Assembly: GCA_938005745.1 (NCBI GenBank)
Contig: CALLMM010000033.1
Coordinates: 1 to 64,000, forward strand
Source of the DNA: an uncultured Chthonomonadales bacterium
Lineage (GTDB): Bacteria; Armatimonadota; Chthonomonadetes; Chthonomonadales; CAJBBX01
Length of the DNA stretch: 64,000 bases
Direction of reading: 5' to 3'
Shown: in pieces, positions 41,623 to 53,831 of the stretch
Layout: each line of letters starts with the position of its first letter
Position numbering within the stretch: the first letter of the stretch is position 1
Notes under the pieces: model-generated
What the model was told of the DNA's origin: nothing
Database searches by the model: none
The model's input: only the letters and a program-made list of their open reading frames with translations
Position numbers and translations under genes: made by a program

Positions 41623-41997
41623 TCAGTGTCCGTGATCGGAGTCGCTGATCTTCGGCTGAGTCAGCGTGATCGGAGGCTCCCACTGCTTGGGCGCGGGAAC
41701 GTTGAGGTTGCGCGTCCAGTAGTCCCCAAACGCGATAAACAACAGTAGAAACCAAACGAAACCTGCCGCGGCGTATATCCATGTCAGGCGGGTGCTGAAC
41801 CGCACATGCATGAAGTAGAGGATGACCAGCAGCGCCTTCACAACGGCGATCGTCAGGGCGACCACGTTGTTGAGAATGCCGAAGTTCTGCAGCGCCGCCA
41901 CATAGGTGAGCACCAGAAGCACCATCAACAGAACGAAGACGGTGACGTAGACCCGGATCGGCAGGATATGGTGACTGCTGTGTTCGTCATGCGTCAT
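41623..41997 (-). CDS. ctaF: Cytochrome c oxidase subunit IV (prokaryotic)
   Basis: The 124-residue protein has a His-rich start (MTHDEHSSHH) and three membrane helices: 'VYVTVFVLLMVLLVLTYVAAL', 'NVVALTIAVVKALLVILYFMHV' and 'WIYAAAGFVWFLLLFIA'. The central 'VALTIAVVKALLVILYFMHVR' motif is the COX4_pro signature. It is the last gene of the respiratory cluster, 9 bases after ctaE. Small subunit IV helps assembly or stability of the haem-copper oxidase. Confidence 0.9.
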   Translation of the reverse strand: MTHDEHSSHHILPIRVYVTVFVLLMVLLVLTYVAALQNFGILNNVVALTIAVVKALLVILYFMHVRFSTRLTWIYAAAGFVWFLLLFIAFGDYWTRNLNVPAPKQWEPPITLTQPKISDSDHGH

Positions 41998-42006
41998 CGG
42001 TTCACC

Positions 42007-42741
42007 TCAGTGCAGGGGGATGAGATAGAAGAGCGGGAACAGGAAGATCCAGACCACATCCACAAAGTGCCAGTAGAGCGCAGCCATCTCGGTGGGTATG
42101 TAGTCATCCACCACATGGTGGTGCCCCTTCAGGATCATAAAGGCGAGCGGCGTCAGGATCAGGATGCCTACCAGAACGTGGATGCCGTGCAGTCCGGTCA
42201 TGGCGAAGTAGAGACCGAAGAAGAGCTGCGCCCGCTCCACCGTCACCTGCTCTTTCGCTTCCGGGCTGGCGGAGGCGGGCAGTTCAAAGGTGAAGTTGGG
42301 TCCGGGCACATGCCCGACTTTGAACTTGTGCCCGTACTCAAAGCCTTTGATCACCAGGAAGCCGAAGGCGCAGAGCACCGTCAGGAAAAGCCAGGTAGCC
42401 GCGAGCTTGCGTCGGTTCAGCTTGTGGTAGTGCACCGCCAGCACCACGAAGAAGCTGCTGGTCAGCAGGATGAAGGTGTTGGTCAGTCCCAGCGGGATGT
42501 CCAGCATCTTATGCGCCTCGATGAAGACCAGCGGGTACTTCCAGCGGTAGACCGCGTAGGCAAGGAACAGCGCGCCGAAGAACATGATCTCCGTCACGAG
42601 GAAAGCCCACATCCCCACGATATAGGACTCGTTCTGCTGCTCGATGTCCTCGAACTGGTGATGTACCGGACCGTGTTCATCTTGCGCCGCCACAGCGGCG
42701 GTATGCTCGTGCACTGCGCCCTGAGTCGCTTCAATCGCCAT
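42007..42741 (-). CDS. ctaE: Cytochrome c oxidase subunit III
   Basis: The 244-residue protein has five to seven membrane helices. 'MWAFLVTEIMFFGALFLAYAVYR' carries the conserved Glu of helix III-type subunits, and 'GLTNTFILLTSSFFVVLAVHYHK', 'LTVLCAFGFLVIKGFEYGHK', 'FFGLYFAMTGLHGIHVLVGILIL' and 'ALYWHFVDVVWIFLFPLFYLI' are typical. The ATG lies 2 bases after the ctaD stop. It stabilises the catalytic core against turnover inactivation. Confidence 0.95.
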   Translation of the reverse strand: MAIEATQGAVHEHTAAVAAQDEHGPVHHQFEDIEQQNESYIVGMWAFLVTEIMFFGALFLAYAVYRWKYPLVFIEAHKMLDIPLGLTNTFILLTSSFFVVLAVHYHKLNRRKLAATWLFLTVLCAFGFLVIKGFEYGHKFKVGHVPGPNFTFELPASASPEAKEQVTVERAQLFFGLYFAMTGLHGIHVLVGILILTPLAFMILKGHHHVVDDYIPTEMAALYWHFVDVVWIFLFPLFYLIPLH

Positions 42742-42743
42742 GC

Positions 42744-44438
<1,695 letters not shown>

Positions 44439-44441
44439 CTG

Positions 44442-45548
44442 TTACATACTCCCCGTGGGCGTGGTCTGCGTGCCGGGTGTGACCGAGGAAGGCGTCTGAT
44501 CCGACGGCGCGGGGGCGGAGCCGTTGGGCGCGGCGCGCTCCGGAGCGGCAGGCGCGCTCCCTGAAGCGGGCGGCGTCTGTCCTCCGGCGGGAGCCGCCGG
44601 GCGCGAGCCGAGCGACTTCATATAGGCGATCAGGTGGAGAATCTTCTCCTCCGAGAGATTGGAGTACTCCGGCATGATCGGCTCATAACCCACGTTCATC
44701 TTGTTGTAAGGCTTGATCAGCGACTCGCGCAGGTAAGAGTCGTCGGCGAGGACAGTCTGCTCTCTCCCGCCGATCTTGACGCGCACCTGCCGGTTATAGA
44801 TGCCGTAGAGAGAGGGACCGCGCGGTCCGTCCACCGCGCCATGGCAGTTGCCGCAGGCAAGCTCATTATAGAGCTTCTCCCCCGCCTTCTCCATCGTCAG
44901 CTTTTCGTTGTAGCCCTTCTGTCCGCCGCTGGCAAGCCACCTCTCGTACTCCGACGGCTCCAGCACGTAGACGTAGCCTCCCATCTCCGAGTGCTGGGTT
45001 CCGCAGTACTCCGTGCACCAGAGGTTGTACTTGCCGGGCACCGTTGGCTTGAACCAGAGGTAGGTGTAGCGTCCCGGCAGGACATCCTGCTTCACCCGAA
45101 AGGAGGGAAGATACATGCTGTGAATGACATCCTGCGAGATCATGGTCAGCTTGATCGGCTTGCCTGCCGGAACGTGCAGCTCGTTGTTTTCGCGCACGCC
45201 GTTGGGGTGCTGCATGTGCCACATCCACTGCTTGCCGATCACGAAGATGTCAATCGCGTCCTGCGGCGGCTTGCGCGTGTCGGCATACAGATAGGCGGAC
45301 CAGGCGAAGATGCCGATACCCAGCAGCAGCGGCACCACCGACCAGGCGATCTCAATCCGCAGATCGTGATCGTGGGCGTTCTTGCGGCTGGCTTTCGAGC
45401 CGCGCCGATAGTAGATTGCCAGAAAGACGAACAGCGCCGGGACCAGCAGCGTGAACACGACCGTCAGGAACGTAATCGCAAAGAACAGCAGGTCGTGCTG
45501 AAGCGCGTAGTCTGATGCCTGCGGCGGCATGATTGGGAAATTCCACAT
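44442..45548 (-). CDS. ctaC: Cytochrome c oxidase subunit II with fused cytochrome c (caa3-type)
   Basis: The 368-residue subunit has two N-terminal membrane helices (about 20-45 and 70-90) and a cupredoxin domain with the CuA site: 'DVIHSMYLPSF' (His) and 'WCTEYCGTQHSEMGG' (two Cys, His, Met). A cytochrome c domain follows, with haem motif CGNCH near residue 235 and 'MPEYSNLSEEKILHLIAYMKSL'. That fusion defines caa3 oxidases. A Pro/Ala/Ser/Thr-rich tail of about 60 residues ends the protein. It accepts electrons, presumably from ActA/ActE, and passes them to CuA. Confidence 0.96.
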   Translation of the reverse strand: MWNFPIMPPQASDYALQHDLLFFAITFLTVVFTLLVPALFVFLAIYYRRGSKASRKNAHDHDLRIEIAWSVVPLLLGIGIFAWSAYLYADTRKPPQDAIDIFVIGKQWMWHMQHPNGVRENNELHVPAGKPIKLTMISQDVIHSMYLPSFRVKQDVLPGRYTYLWFKPTVPGKYNLWCTEYCGTQHSEMGGYVYVLEPSEYERWLASGGQKGYNEKLTMEKAGEKLYNELACGNCHGAVDGPRGPSLYGIYNRQVRVKIGGREQTVLADDSYLRESLIKPYNKMNVGYEPIMPEYSNLSEEKILHLIAYMKSLGSRPAAPAGGQTPPASGSAPAAPERAAPNGSAPAPSDQTPSSVTPGTQTTPTGSM

Positions 45549-45566
45549 AAAAGTGCCAGCTCCCGT

Positions 45567-46445
45567 TTATGAGGCGGTCCACATGCCGGGATCGTCCTTG
45601 ACTCCGGGACGTCCCAGCGCGGTGCGCCGATAGCGATACGACATGTAGGCAACGCTGAACACCACAATGAGCAGGGTTGCCGAACCGAATACCTGCAGAG
45701 AACGGATTACGTCGAGCGTGTATTTTCCGGTAAGCGGATCGAAGACCATGCAGCCGAAGAAGATCGGTTCGACCATCGAGCCGATCTTATTGACTTTCGC
45801 CGTCTCCAGAGAGGCGCGCAGGTCCTTCGGCTGGTAGTTAAATCCGTAGAAGTACTGCGATGTCTTGCCGGTCGGCGTCAGGACGATGATGCCTGCCGGA
45901 TGATTGAAGGTGTCCCGCTCCTCATCATAGACATAGTGATAGCCGATGGCGTCCGCCAGCCGATCAATGGAAGACTTCTCGCCGGTCAGAAAGTGCCATC
46001 CTGCGGCGGCTTGCGGCTTCTCCAGCTTCTGAAGGCACTCCTGCTTGCGCTCCATCGCGTGTTCGGGGGTCTCTTTCGGGGCGATGCTGACGATCACCGC
46101 CTCGAAGCCGTTTCCCGGCACAATCTCCCCTTTTTTGAAGGTCTTGGTCAAGCCGTTGAGGATCTCGGTGCAGCTGCCGGTGCAGCGATAGAAGATCAAC
46201 GCCAGCACGACCGGCTTCTTGCCGAAGTACTGCGCCAGACGCACGCTCTTGCCGTTCTCGTCTTTGAACTCCAGATCGAGCGGGATGGGGGTGTCCAGCT
46301 TCTGATCGAGCCGGACCCGCGTGTCGGTATTGCCGCGAATGGGGTCGCCGCTGGAGCGCTGCGCCTGCGCGGAGGAGGCTCCCAGCGACATCGCGACTCC
46401 CAGCGATGCCAGTATGAGATTTTTAACGGTAGTTGTGCGACTCAT
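45567..46445 (-). CDS. SCO1/SenC-type copper chaperone with extra C-terminal membrane helix
   Basis: The 292-residue protein has signal peptide 'LILASLGVAMSLGASSAQA'. The thioredoxin-like domain has 'FYRCTGSCTEILNGL' with CxxxC copper ligands and 'DTFNHPAGIIVLTPTGK' with the His. Sco proteins deliver Cu to CuA of subunit II, here encoded directly downstream. The C-terminus adds a helix (about 247-268, 'SATLLIVVFSVAYMSYRY'), so the protein is anchored twice or only at the end if the signal is cleaved. ATG at 46445 is chosen because the signal peptide starts there. Confidence 0.93.
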   Translation of the reverse strand: MSRTTTVKNLILASLGVAMSLGASSAQAQRSSGDPIRGNTDTRVRLDQKLDTPIPLDLEFKDENGKSVRLAQYFGKKPVVLALIFYRCTGSCTEILNGLTKTFKKGEIVPGNGFEAVIVSIAPKETPEHAMERKQECLQKLEKPQAAAGWHFLTGEKSSIDRLADAIGYHYVYDEERDTFNHPAGIIVLTPTGKTSQYFYGFNYQPKDLRASLETAKVNKIGSMVEPIFFGCMVFDPLTGKYTLDVIRSLQVFGSATLLIVVFSVAYMSYRYRRTALGRPGVKDDPGMWTAS

Positions 46446-46464
46446 CGTAATGAACCTGCTCTTT

Positions 46465-46866
46465 TCAGGGCGCGACGCCATTGACCGGCGTCGCAGAGGT
46501 GGTCTGCTGCGACAGCTTCTGCGCCTGAAGCTCCATCGCGCGGGTGATCGGGATATGCGCGTGCTCGGCGTCCACCTCGCGATAGGAGGTCAGCTCCTTC
46601 TCCTCCGCGGCGCGCAGCGTGACGATATCTTTGCGCGGATTCGCCTGCAGAACCGGCTGCGGGGGCATTCGACTCATGTCGGGCGTGGTGGTGACGACGC
46701 GCTCCGGCGGAACCATCGCCAGATAGATCCCCAGCGTAACCAACGAGCTGACGATACCGAAAACAAAGAACCAGATGATCGCCTTGGTGATGGTGGGGAG
46801 CGAGACGTCGCGCGTCTCGTACCCCATTCTGGTCAGGGGATCCAGGTTGTTCTCCTGCTTACGCAT
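46465..46866 (-). CDS. One-TM hypothetical protein of the ACIII-caa3 cluster
   Basis: The 133-residue protein has one membrane helix (about 27-51, 'ITKAIIWFFVFGIVSSLVTLGIYLA') and a soluble, Pro- and Gln-rich tail of about 80 residues: 'PPERVVTTTPDMSRMPPQPVLQANPRKDIVTLRAAEEKEL', ending 'QKLSQQTTSATPVNGVAP'. The tail segment 'LQANPRKDIVTLRAAEEKELTSY' resembles the start of Act and cytochrome-associated small subunits. It overlaps actF by 8 bases and precedes sco by 19, so it is certainly co-expressed. Best guess: accessory subunit of the supercomplex. No characterised family is recognised. Confidence 0.82.
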   Translation of the reverse strand: MRKQENNLDPLTRMGYETRDVSLPTITKAIIWFFVFGIVSSLVTLGIYLAMVPPERVVTTTPDMSRMPPQPVLQANPRKDIVTLRAAEEKELTSYREVDAEHAHIPITRAMELQAQKLSQQTTSATPVNGVAP

Positions 46867-47923
46867 GGTCTAACGCCTCCTGCAAGCGCGGGTCATGGGT
46901 CGGCAGCGGAGAACGCTGCTTCAACTGCCAGAAGAAGAAGCCCATCCACAGCGCGCCTATCGCCAGAAATACGATCGGATCGGTTGCCCGGATGCTGAAG
47001 CCGTCGGGGCGAAGCACAGGAATGATCTGCCAGAAGATGTCCACAATACGCCATACGAGAATCCACCCGGCAATCATCATCAGGTTGCGCGTTTTCGCCT
47101 TCACGGAGGGGATCAGCAGCAGCAGGAACGGGACGAAGAACTGACCGAACAGCATCGCGGTCGGGAGCCAGTTCCAGCCTCCCTTGTTGCGCTTGATGTA
47201 GTAGGGGATCAGTTCCGGCAGATTCGCCGACCAGATGATCAGGTACTGCGAGAAGGAGAGATATGCCCACAGCAGCGTGAACGCCAGCAGGATATTGCCC
47301 AGATCGCGGGTCAGCGCAGGGTTCACCACCTCCGAGTAGGGCTTCTGGCTCGCTCTCCAGGTGAGCAGGAAGATGGCGAACGCCATCGCGGTCAGCGCCT
47401 GACTCGCCATGTAGAGGAAGCCGAACATGGTGGAGGACCAGTGCGCATCCAGCGACATCACCCAGTCTGTGGAAGCAAAGGTGACGGTCACGGCGTAGGC
47501 GATGATGGCGGGCGCGCTCAGGTTCGTCCGCTTCTGCGCGTAGCGGGAATCGCCGGTCTTCTCCTGCAGTCTTGTCCATTTGATCAGGAGCCAGGAGATC
47601 AGGATCCAGACGGCAAAGTAGAGCGCGAAACGCGCCGCGAAGAACCAGAGCTGATAGTATCCGGCGCGGTGCTGCAGGATCGGGTCCTTCGCGACCTCGT
47701 CCGGGCGCGCCCAGGGATACAGGTAGGGCAGACCGGCGAAGACGACCAGAAACAGCACGCCCATCAGCACCAGGGTCATCGAGCCGGCTTCCAGGAAGCG
47801 CAGGATCGGCAGCCCCCACTTGCCCCGAATGGTGTGATGCAGCAGCATCAGCCCGAAGCATCCCAGCGACAGGCTGACCCAGAAGATTAGCGAAAACAGA
47901 TAGGACTGAAACAGATTACTCAT
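46859..47923 (-). CDS. actF: Alternative complex III subunit ActF
   Basis: The 354-residue membrane protein from the ATG at 47923 has about ten helices and overlaps actE by 8 bases. 'LHHTIRGKWGLPILRFLEAGS', 'HRAGYYQLWFFAARFALYFAVWILIS', 'ASTDWVMSLDAHWSSTMFGFLYMASQ', 'WAYLSFSQYLIIWSANLPELIPYY' and 'MLFGQFFVPFLLLLIPSVK' match the quinol:cytochrome c oxidoreductase ActF family. It is distantly related to ActC and probably forms the second membrane module of the complex. GAGG precedes the start. Confidence 0.93.
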   Translation of the reverse strand: MSNLFQSYLFSLIFWVSLSLGCFGLMLLHHTIRGKWGLPILRFLEAGSMTLVLMGVLFLVVFAGLPYLYPWARPDEVAKDPILQHRAGYYQLWFFAARFALYFAVWILISWLLIKWTRLQEKTGDSRYAQKRTNLSAPAIIAYAVTVTFASTDWVMSLDAHWSSTMFGFLYMASQALTAMAFAIFLLTWRASQKPYSEVVNPALTRDLGNILLAFTLLWAYLSFSQYLIIWSANLPELIPYYIKRNKGGWNWLPTAMLFGQFFVPFLLLLIPSVKAKTRNLMMIAGWILVWRIVDIFWQIIPVLRPDGFSIRATDPIVFLAIGALWMGFFFWQLKQRSPLPTHDPRLQEALDHA

Positions 47924-48572
47924 TGTGCGCAGCCTCACTCTCCGACGGCTTCTGTCCGGCTTCCTGCAGTCTGCGCCGGTCGTCCTCGTTCAGAAGCGAT
48001 TTCGGCGCGCGCTGGCTCAACTGAAGCGCGCGAATATAGGCGGCGATCGCCCAGCGGTCCTCGTACTCCGGGACGCGGTAGACGGCGGGGTACATGGTTC
48101 CGAAGCCCCGGGTTATCACGTCAAAAAAGTGCCCGACCGGGATATTGCGCAGACGGTCCGAGTGGTAGCTGGCGGGGGGGCGTTTTTCGCTGAAGCCCCG
48201 CTGCGCGATCATGCCTTTGCCGTCTCCCACCCGACCGTGGCAGGGCGAGCAGGCGATATCGAAACGCTCGCGCCCCCGCTCCAGCATCTTCGCGGGGCTT
48301 TCGAACTTCGCGATGGCGGCGGCGGGGATCGTCTCGACCAGCTTGCCGTTGACCAGTCCCGTCGTGTAGGCTTCATCGGTGTTCAACTGACCGAGCGCCA
48401 CCGTATTGGCAACCTTCGGACGCGAAGCCTGTCTGTCCGGGAAGAAGTCGCTCTCCTGCAGCGGCTTGACCTTCGGTTGAATCCACATATCGGTGTGGCA
48501 GCCTGTCAGCAGGAGCAGCCCGGAGGCGACGGCTGCCGCTTTCAAGATCGTCGTGATGCGTTGGGATGCCAT
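47916..48572 (-). CDS. actE: Alternative complex III monohaem cytochrome c subunit ActE
   Basis: The 218-residue lipoprotein has signal 'AAAVASGLLLLTGC' with lipobox Cys, then one haem motif 'CSPCHGRVGDGKGMI'. 'QPKVKPLQESDFFPDRQASRP' and 'FDVITRGFGTMYPAVYRVPEYEDRWAIAAYIRALQLSQ' (with an axial Met) are typical. It is the likely electron exit toward the caa3 oxidase. Adjacent to actD by 11 bases and overlapping actF. Confidence 0.94.
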   Translation of the reverse strand: MASQRITTILKAAAVASGLLLLTGCHTDMWIQPKVKPLQESDFFPDRQASRPKVANTVALGQLNTDEAYTTGLVNGKLVETIPAAAIAKFESPAKMLERGRERFDIACSPCHGRVGDGKGMIAQRGFSEKRPPASYHSDRLRNIPVGHFFDVITRGFGTMYPAVYRVPEYEDRWAIAAYIRALQLSQRAPKSLLNEDDRRRLQEAGQKPSESEAAHNE

Positions 48573-48583
48573 CCTCTCTCCCT

Positions 48584-49162
48584 CTATTTCTCCACGTCGG
48601 ATACGGCTGTCGGATGCAGCCCTTCCAGATAGCGGCGGGTCTCCACGCGGTCGAATTTCGGATCAGCCGCCTCGATGCACAGAAAGAACTTATTCTGCGA
48701 CGCCTTGTCGAAGTTGGGGGCGTTGAAGATCGGGTGATGCGGTCGGGGCAAGCCGTTGAGGGCGAGCATCCCGAACGCCGCGCCAAAGGAGGCGAACAGG
48801 ATCGTCAGTTCGTAGGTCGCCGGGAAGAACGAGGGGATGCTCATGAGCGGGCGTCCTCCCACGTTCATCGGGTAGTCAATCACGGTGGTGTAGATCTGCA
48901 GTCCGGCTCCGGTGAGCGCGCCGAGCACGCCGCCGAGGAAGGTGATCAGTCCTACCCGCCCCTCTTTGAACCCGATGGCTTCCGGCATGCCATGGATCGG
49001 AAACGGGGAGTAGGCGTCTATCTTCCGATACCCGGCGGCGTAGGTCTGCTGCGCGGCATGGAGCAGGTCGTCGGCGTGATCGAACTCGGCAACCATTCCG
49101 TAGAGATTGGCGCGCGGCTGCGCCGACTCGGCTTCGTGAACATGTATCTCTTGCGTGGACAT
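48584..49162 (-). CDS. actD: Alternative complex III subunit ActD (DUF3341)
   Basis: The 192-residue protein has two membrane helices. 'NLYGMVAEFDHADDLLHAAQQTYAAGYRKIDAYSPFPIHGMPEAIGF' is the DUF3341 opening; 'GLITFLGGVLGALTGAGLQIYTTVIDYPMNVGGRPLMSIPSFFPATYELTILFASFGAAFGMLAL' follows. It is a structural subunit of the quinol oxidoreductase. It starts 2 bases after actC and shares the first residues MSTQE with actC, a local coincidence or partial duplication of the ribosome-binding context. Confidence 0.95.
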   Translation of the reverse strand: MSTQEIHVHEAESAQPRANLYGMVAEFDHADDLLHAAQQTYAAGYRKIDAYSPFPIHGMPEAIGFKEGRVGLITFLGGVLGALTGAGLQIYTTVIDYPMNVGGRPLMSIPSFFPATYELTILFASFGAAFGMLALNGLPRPHHPIFNAPNFDKASQNKFFLCIEAADPKFDRVETRRYLEGLHPTAVSDVEK

Positions 49163-49164
49163 GG

Positions 49165-50613
<1,449 letters not shown>

Positions 50614-50618
50614 CGTTC

Positions 50619-53600
50619 TTACTCCGTCGCAATCCTGGGATTCGGATTTCTCAGTTTCGCCAGATAGGTGGTTCGCGGGCGAGTGCCAAGCTCCTCGAGC
50701 AGTCCGTACATATGCGGCTGCCGGCGCAGCTTGCTGATCTCGCTGTTCGGATCGTTCAGGTCGCCAAAGTGGATGACATTGGTCGGACAGGCGGACTGGC
50801 AGGCGGTGATCACCTCGCCGTCTTTAATCTCGCGGTTAGCCTTCTTGGCTGCGATGCGCGCCGCATTGATCCGCTGCACGCAGTAGGTGCACTTCTCCAT
50901 CACGCCCCGCCCGCGCACCGTCACATTCGGGTTCGCCAGCAGCTTCTTGATCGGGATATCGTGGTGGTTGGCGTAGTTGAGGAAGTTGAACCGGCGCACC
51001 TTGTACGGGCAGTTATTGGAGCAGTAGCGCGTGCCCACGCAGCGATTGTAGACCATCTGATTCAGCCCTTCATGGCTGTGGACGGTCGCCGCCACGGGAC
51101 AGACCGGCTCGCAGGGAGCCTGCTCGCAGTGCATGCAGGTAACCGGCTGCGGGGTCATCTGCGGGTTGTCCAGATCGGAACCGGTATAGTAGCGGTCAAT
51201 GCGAATCCACTGCATGGCGCGCTGTCGTTTCACCTGATCCTTGCCGATGACCGGGATATTGTTCTCCGACTGGCAGGCGATCACGCAGGCGTTGCAGCCG
51301 ATGCAGCTGTTGAGGTCAATCGCCATCGCCCATTTGTAAGCGCCCTTGCCCTCCCACTTGAACTCGTCGGGATTGTAGAGAGTAGCTTTGGTGTCCATGT
51401 GGGCGGAGTGACCGTGCTCGTGCTCCAGATGCGGGTCCTTGAGGAACTCCGCCAGCGTGCCTTCGCGAATGATGTCGCGTCCGCGCTCGGTCAGCACCTC
51501 ATTGGTCTTGATGCTGTGATGATACTCCGTGCCGACAAGGTCGTGCTGACCGATCAGCTTCTTGATCTGCAGACCGTAGCCGAACCAGGGCGCGTCGCTG
51601 GTGCGAAGCGCATAGGCGTTGAAGCCGATCTCATTTCCGAAGCTGCCGGCGCGGGTGCGGCCGTAACCGAGCTGAACGGTGACGGTGTCCTCGGGCTGAC
51701 CGGGCAGGATCCAGACCGGAGCGACCACCGTGCGTCCCCGGTAGTTCAACTGCAGCCGGTCGCCTTTGGTCAGGTTGTTTTTAGCGGCGGTTTTGATGCT
51801 GACGATCGCCACATTGTCCCAGGTCAGCTTGGTCATGGGCTTGGGAAGCTCCTGCAGCCAGCCGTTGTTGGCGAAGCGTCCGTCCAGAATGGTCGGGTCG
51901 GGCTGGAACTGGATCGCCATCCCCTGCGGCGCGGGCGCGGGAGCCTGCGCCTGATAGTTCATGTTGACCTGTACGGCGGCATCCACCGGCAGAGCCGTGT
52001 TCGGCACCACTCCGTCATGCAGCACCTCTTTCCACCAGGCATCGAACTTTGCGGGAATGCGCTGCTGGCGGTAGCGCTGCAGCCAGGTCTGGCGCACCAG
52101 CTCGTAGCCGCCTTTCGGCAGGGGCGTGGTGATCGCCTCCAGCAGCTCGAGGGCGGAGCGTCCGTTGAAGAGCGGCTCGATCAACGGCTGAATGATCGAA
52201 GCCGTGCCGTCGTATGCCAGCGCATCGCCCCACGCCTCCAGGAAGTGCGCCTCGGGGACATGCCACTGACACAGCTCCGCCGTCTCGTCCTGATAGAAGC
52301 CCAGATGCACGGTGAAGTGCAGCAGGCTGCCGTCGGGGGCGGCGGCGCGGGCGAACTTATCGAGCGCCTCTTTGAAGTTGATGTCCGCGGGGGCATGGTA
52401 GACCGGGTTTCCGCCGAGGATCAGGAGCGTATCCGCCTGACCGGAGTTCAGCGCATCCGTTACCTCCCGCAGCGAGGCGGCGCTGTCCACGTAGCCGGGC
52501 TGATCGGGAGCCTTCTGCAGAACCGGCGCGGTGATCCGCACCGATTGACCGATGTTGCCCAGCGCCTGGTTGATCGCCAGCGCGAGCGCGTGAACCACCG
52601 GCGGCTGCGAGTCGCCCGCCACAACCAGCGTCGTTCCCTGCGGCGCGCTCTTCAGGTCGTTCACGATCTCGTCCACGATACCGTTCCACTTCGCTTCGTC
52701 GAGGTTGGTCGGCGGCTGATAGGGGGCGGTCTGCACGCTGACGCCCAGTTTCTGCGCGACAGCGCGCGCCACGCCCTCGATGTCCGCCGGACGCAGCGAC
52801 CAGCGATGATCGGCGACGAAGGAGGCGGGCGAAGGCGTCGTCTCGATAACGTAGAGCCGGTTCATCTTCTGCGCTCCTTCGCGCACCTTGCGCTTCTCCG
52901 CAAAGTCGCGCGCGTAACGGACGCTGCCCGGCAGGTCGGTGAGGAAGTTGCAGTCCAGCGACAGGATGATGTCGGCTTTCGAAAAGTCGTAGTAGACGTT
53001 GGCATCCTTACCGAGCGCCATCTTCACGCCCGCATGGACATTGTCGCGCGCCAGCGGTTCAAACTGCCGCCACTTCGCCTGCGGGAATTCACGCTGAATC
53101 TTCGCCATCATCGCGGCGAGGGTGGGCGAGGAGACGCTCTCCGTCAGGATCCATAGCCCCGCTCCCTGCCGCTCTTTCAGCTTCGCCATGCGCGGGCGCG
53201 CCTGCGCCAGGAAGGCGTCCCAGTAGTCCATCTCCCCCTTGTTGACCAGGTTCTGCGAGCGGTCCGGGTCGTAGAGGTGATAGATGGAAGCCAGCGAGAA
53301 GATGTCCACGGAGCCGGGGTTCGCCGGATGGTTACGGTTGCCGGGGAGCGCGGCGGGACTTGCCGGGTGCTTCGGGTTGCCTTCGATCTTTGTCGGGCGT
53401 CCCTCGTGGCTCTCGACCAGCAGCCCGGTCGCATAGCCGCCGCGCGTGCAGGCGGTGGCATACCAGAGGGGGATGCCCTGCACCATCTCTTCCGGGGCGG
53501 TGACGTAGGGGACGATCTTCTCCTGCGGCAGATAGCGGCATCCGGTCATACCCGCCAGCGCCAGCGACAGTCCGACCAGCTTCACGAAGTCGCGGCGGTC

Positions 53601-53774
53601 CAGCTGCGCGTTGAACGGACGGGCGTGCTGAGGAAACTCGTTCTCCAGAAACTCCTGGAACTCTTTCGTTTCGGCAACTTCCTCCAGGCTGCGCCAGTAT
53701 CGCGGTCCTCTGGCTTCGGCTAAGCGCTGGCGGATTGCCGCCAGATCAAGGATGTGCTTTTTCTCTTCGTTCAT
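50619..53774 (-). CDS. actB: Alternative complex III iron-sulfur subunit ActB
   Basis: A 1,051-residue protein combining a molybdopterin-oxidoreductase-like domain and a ferredoxin domain. The N-terminus has 'RRDFVKLVGLSLALAGMTGC', a Tat-like signal ending in a lipobox-type Cys. The first 650 residues resemble the catalytic subunit fold, which in ACIII carries no Mo cofactor. The last 280 carry Cys clusters 'CIGCNACVIACQ', 'CMHCEQAPCEPVCP', 'CVGTRYCSNNCP' and 'CTYCVQRI', with 'CQSACP' afterwards, suitable for four Fe-S clusters. It transfers electrons from ActC to ActA. Length agrees with the family. Confidence 0.95.
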   Translation of the reverse strand: MNEEKKHILDLAAIRQRLAEARGPRYWRSLEEVAETKEFQEFLENEFPQHARPFNAQLDRRDFVKLVGLSLALAGMTGCRYLPQEKIVPYVTAPEEMVQGIPLWYATACTRGGYATGLLVESHEGRPTKIEGNPKHPASPAALPGNRNHPANPGSVDIFSLASIYHLYDPDRSQNLVNKGEMDYWDAFLAQARPRMAKLKERQGAGLWILTESVSSPTLAAMMAKIQREFPQAKWRQFEPLARDNVHAGVKMALGKDANVYYDFSKADIILSLDCNFLTDLPGSVRYARDFAEKRKVREGAQKMNRLYVIETTPSPASFVADHRWSLRPADIEGVARAVAQKLGVSVQTAPYQPPTNLDEAKWNGIVDEIVNDLKSAPQGTTLVVAGDSQPPVVHALALAINQALGNIGQSVRITAPVLQKAPDQPGYVDSAASLREVTDALNSGQADTLLILGGNPVYHAPADINFKEALDKFARAAAPDGSLLHFTVHLGFYQDETAELCQWHVPEAHFLEAWGDALAYDGTASIIQPLIEPLFNGRSALELLEAITTPLPKGGYELVRQTWLQRYRQQRIPAKFDAWWKEVLHDGVVPNTALPVDAAVQVNMNYQAQAPAPAPQGMAIQFQPDPTILDGRFANNGWLQELPKPMTKLTWDNVAIVSIKTAAKNNLTKGDRLQLNYRGRTVVAPVWILPGQPEDTVTVQLGYGRTRAGSFGNEIGFNAYALRTSDAPWFGYGLQIKKLIGQHDLVGTEYHHSIKTNEVLTERGRDIIREGTLAEFLKDPHLEHEHGHSAHMDTKATLYNPDEFKWEGKGAYKWAMAIDLNSCIGCNACVIACQSENNIPVIGKDQVKRQRAMQWIRIDRYYTGSDLDNPQMTPQPVTCMHCEQAPCEPVCPVAATVHSHEGLNQMVYNRCVGTRYCSNNCPYKVRRFNFLNYANHHDIPIKKLLANPNVTVRGRGVMEKCTYCVQRINAARIAAKKANREIKDGEVITACQSACPTNVIHFGDLNDPNSEISKLRRQPHMYGLLEELGTRPRTTYLAKLRNPNPRIATE

Positions 53775-53831
53775 AGTCTGGCTACCTGGCAGAGGAGGCG
53801 CTGACGCGCCTCTCTGCGCCTGAGGACCTCC

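Noticed and set aside
46859-47923. ActF considered as a duplicate of ActC
   Set aside because: The two share a distant membrane fold but lack long identical stretches; both are expected in ACIII.
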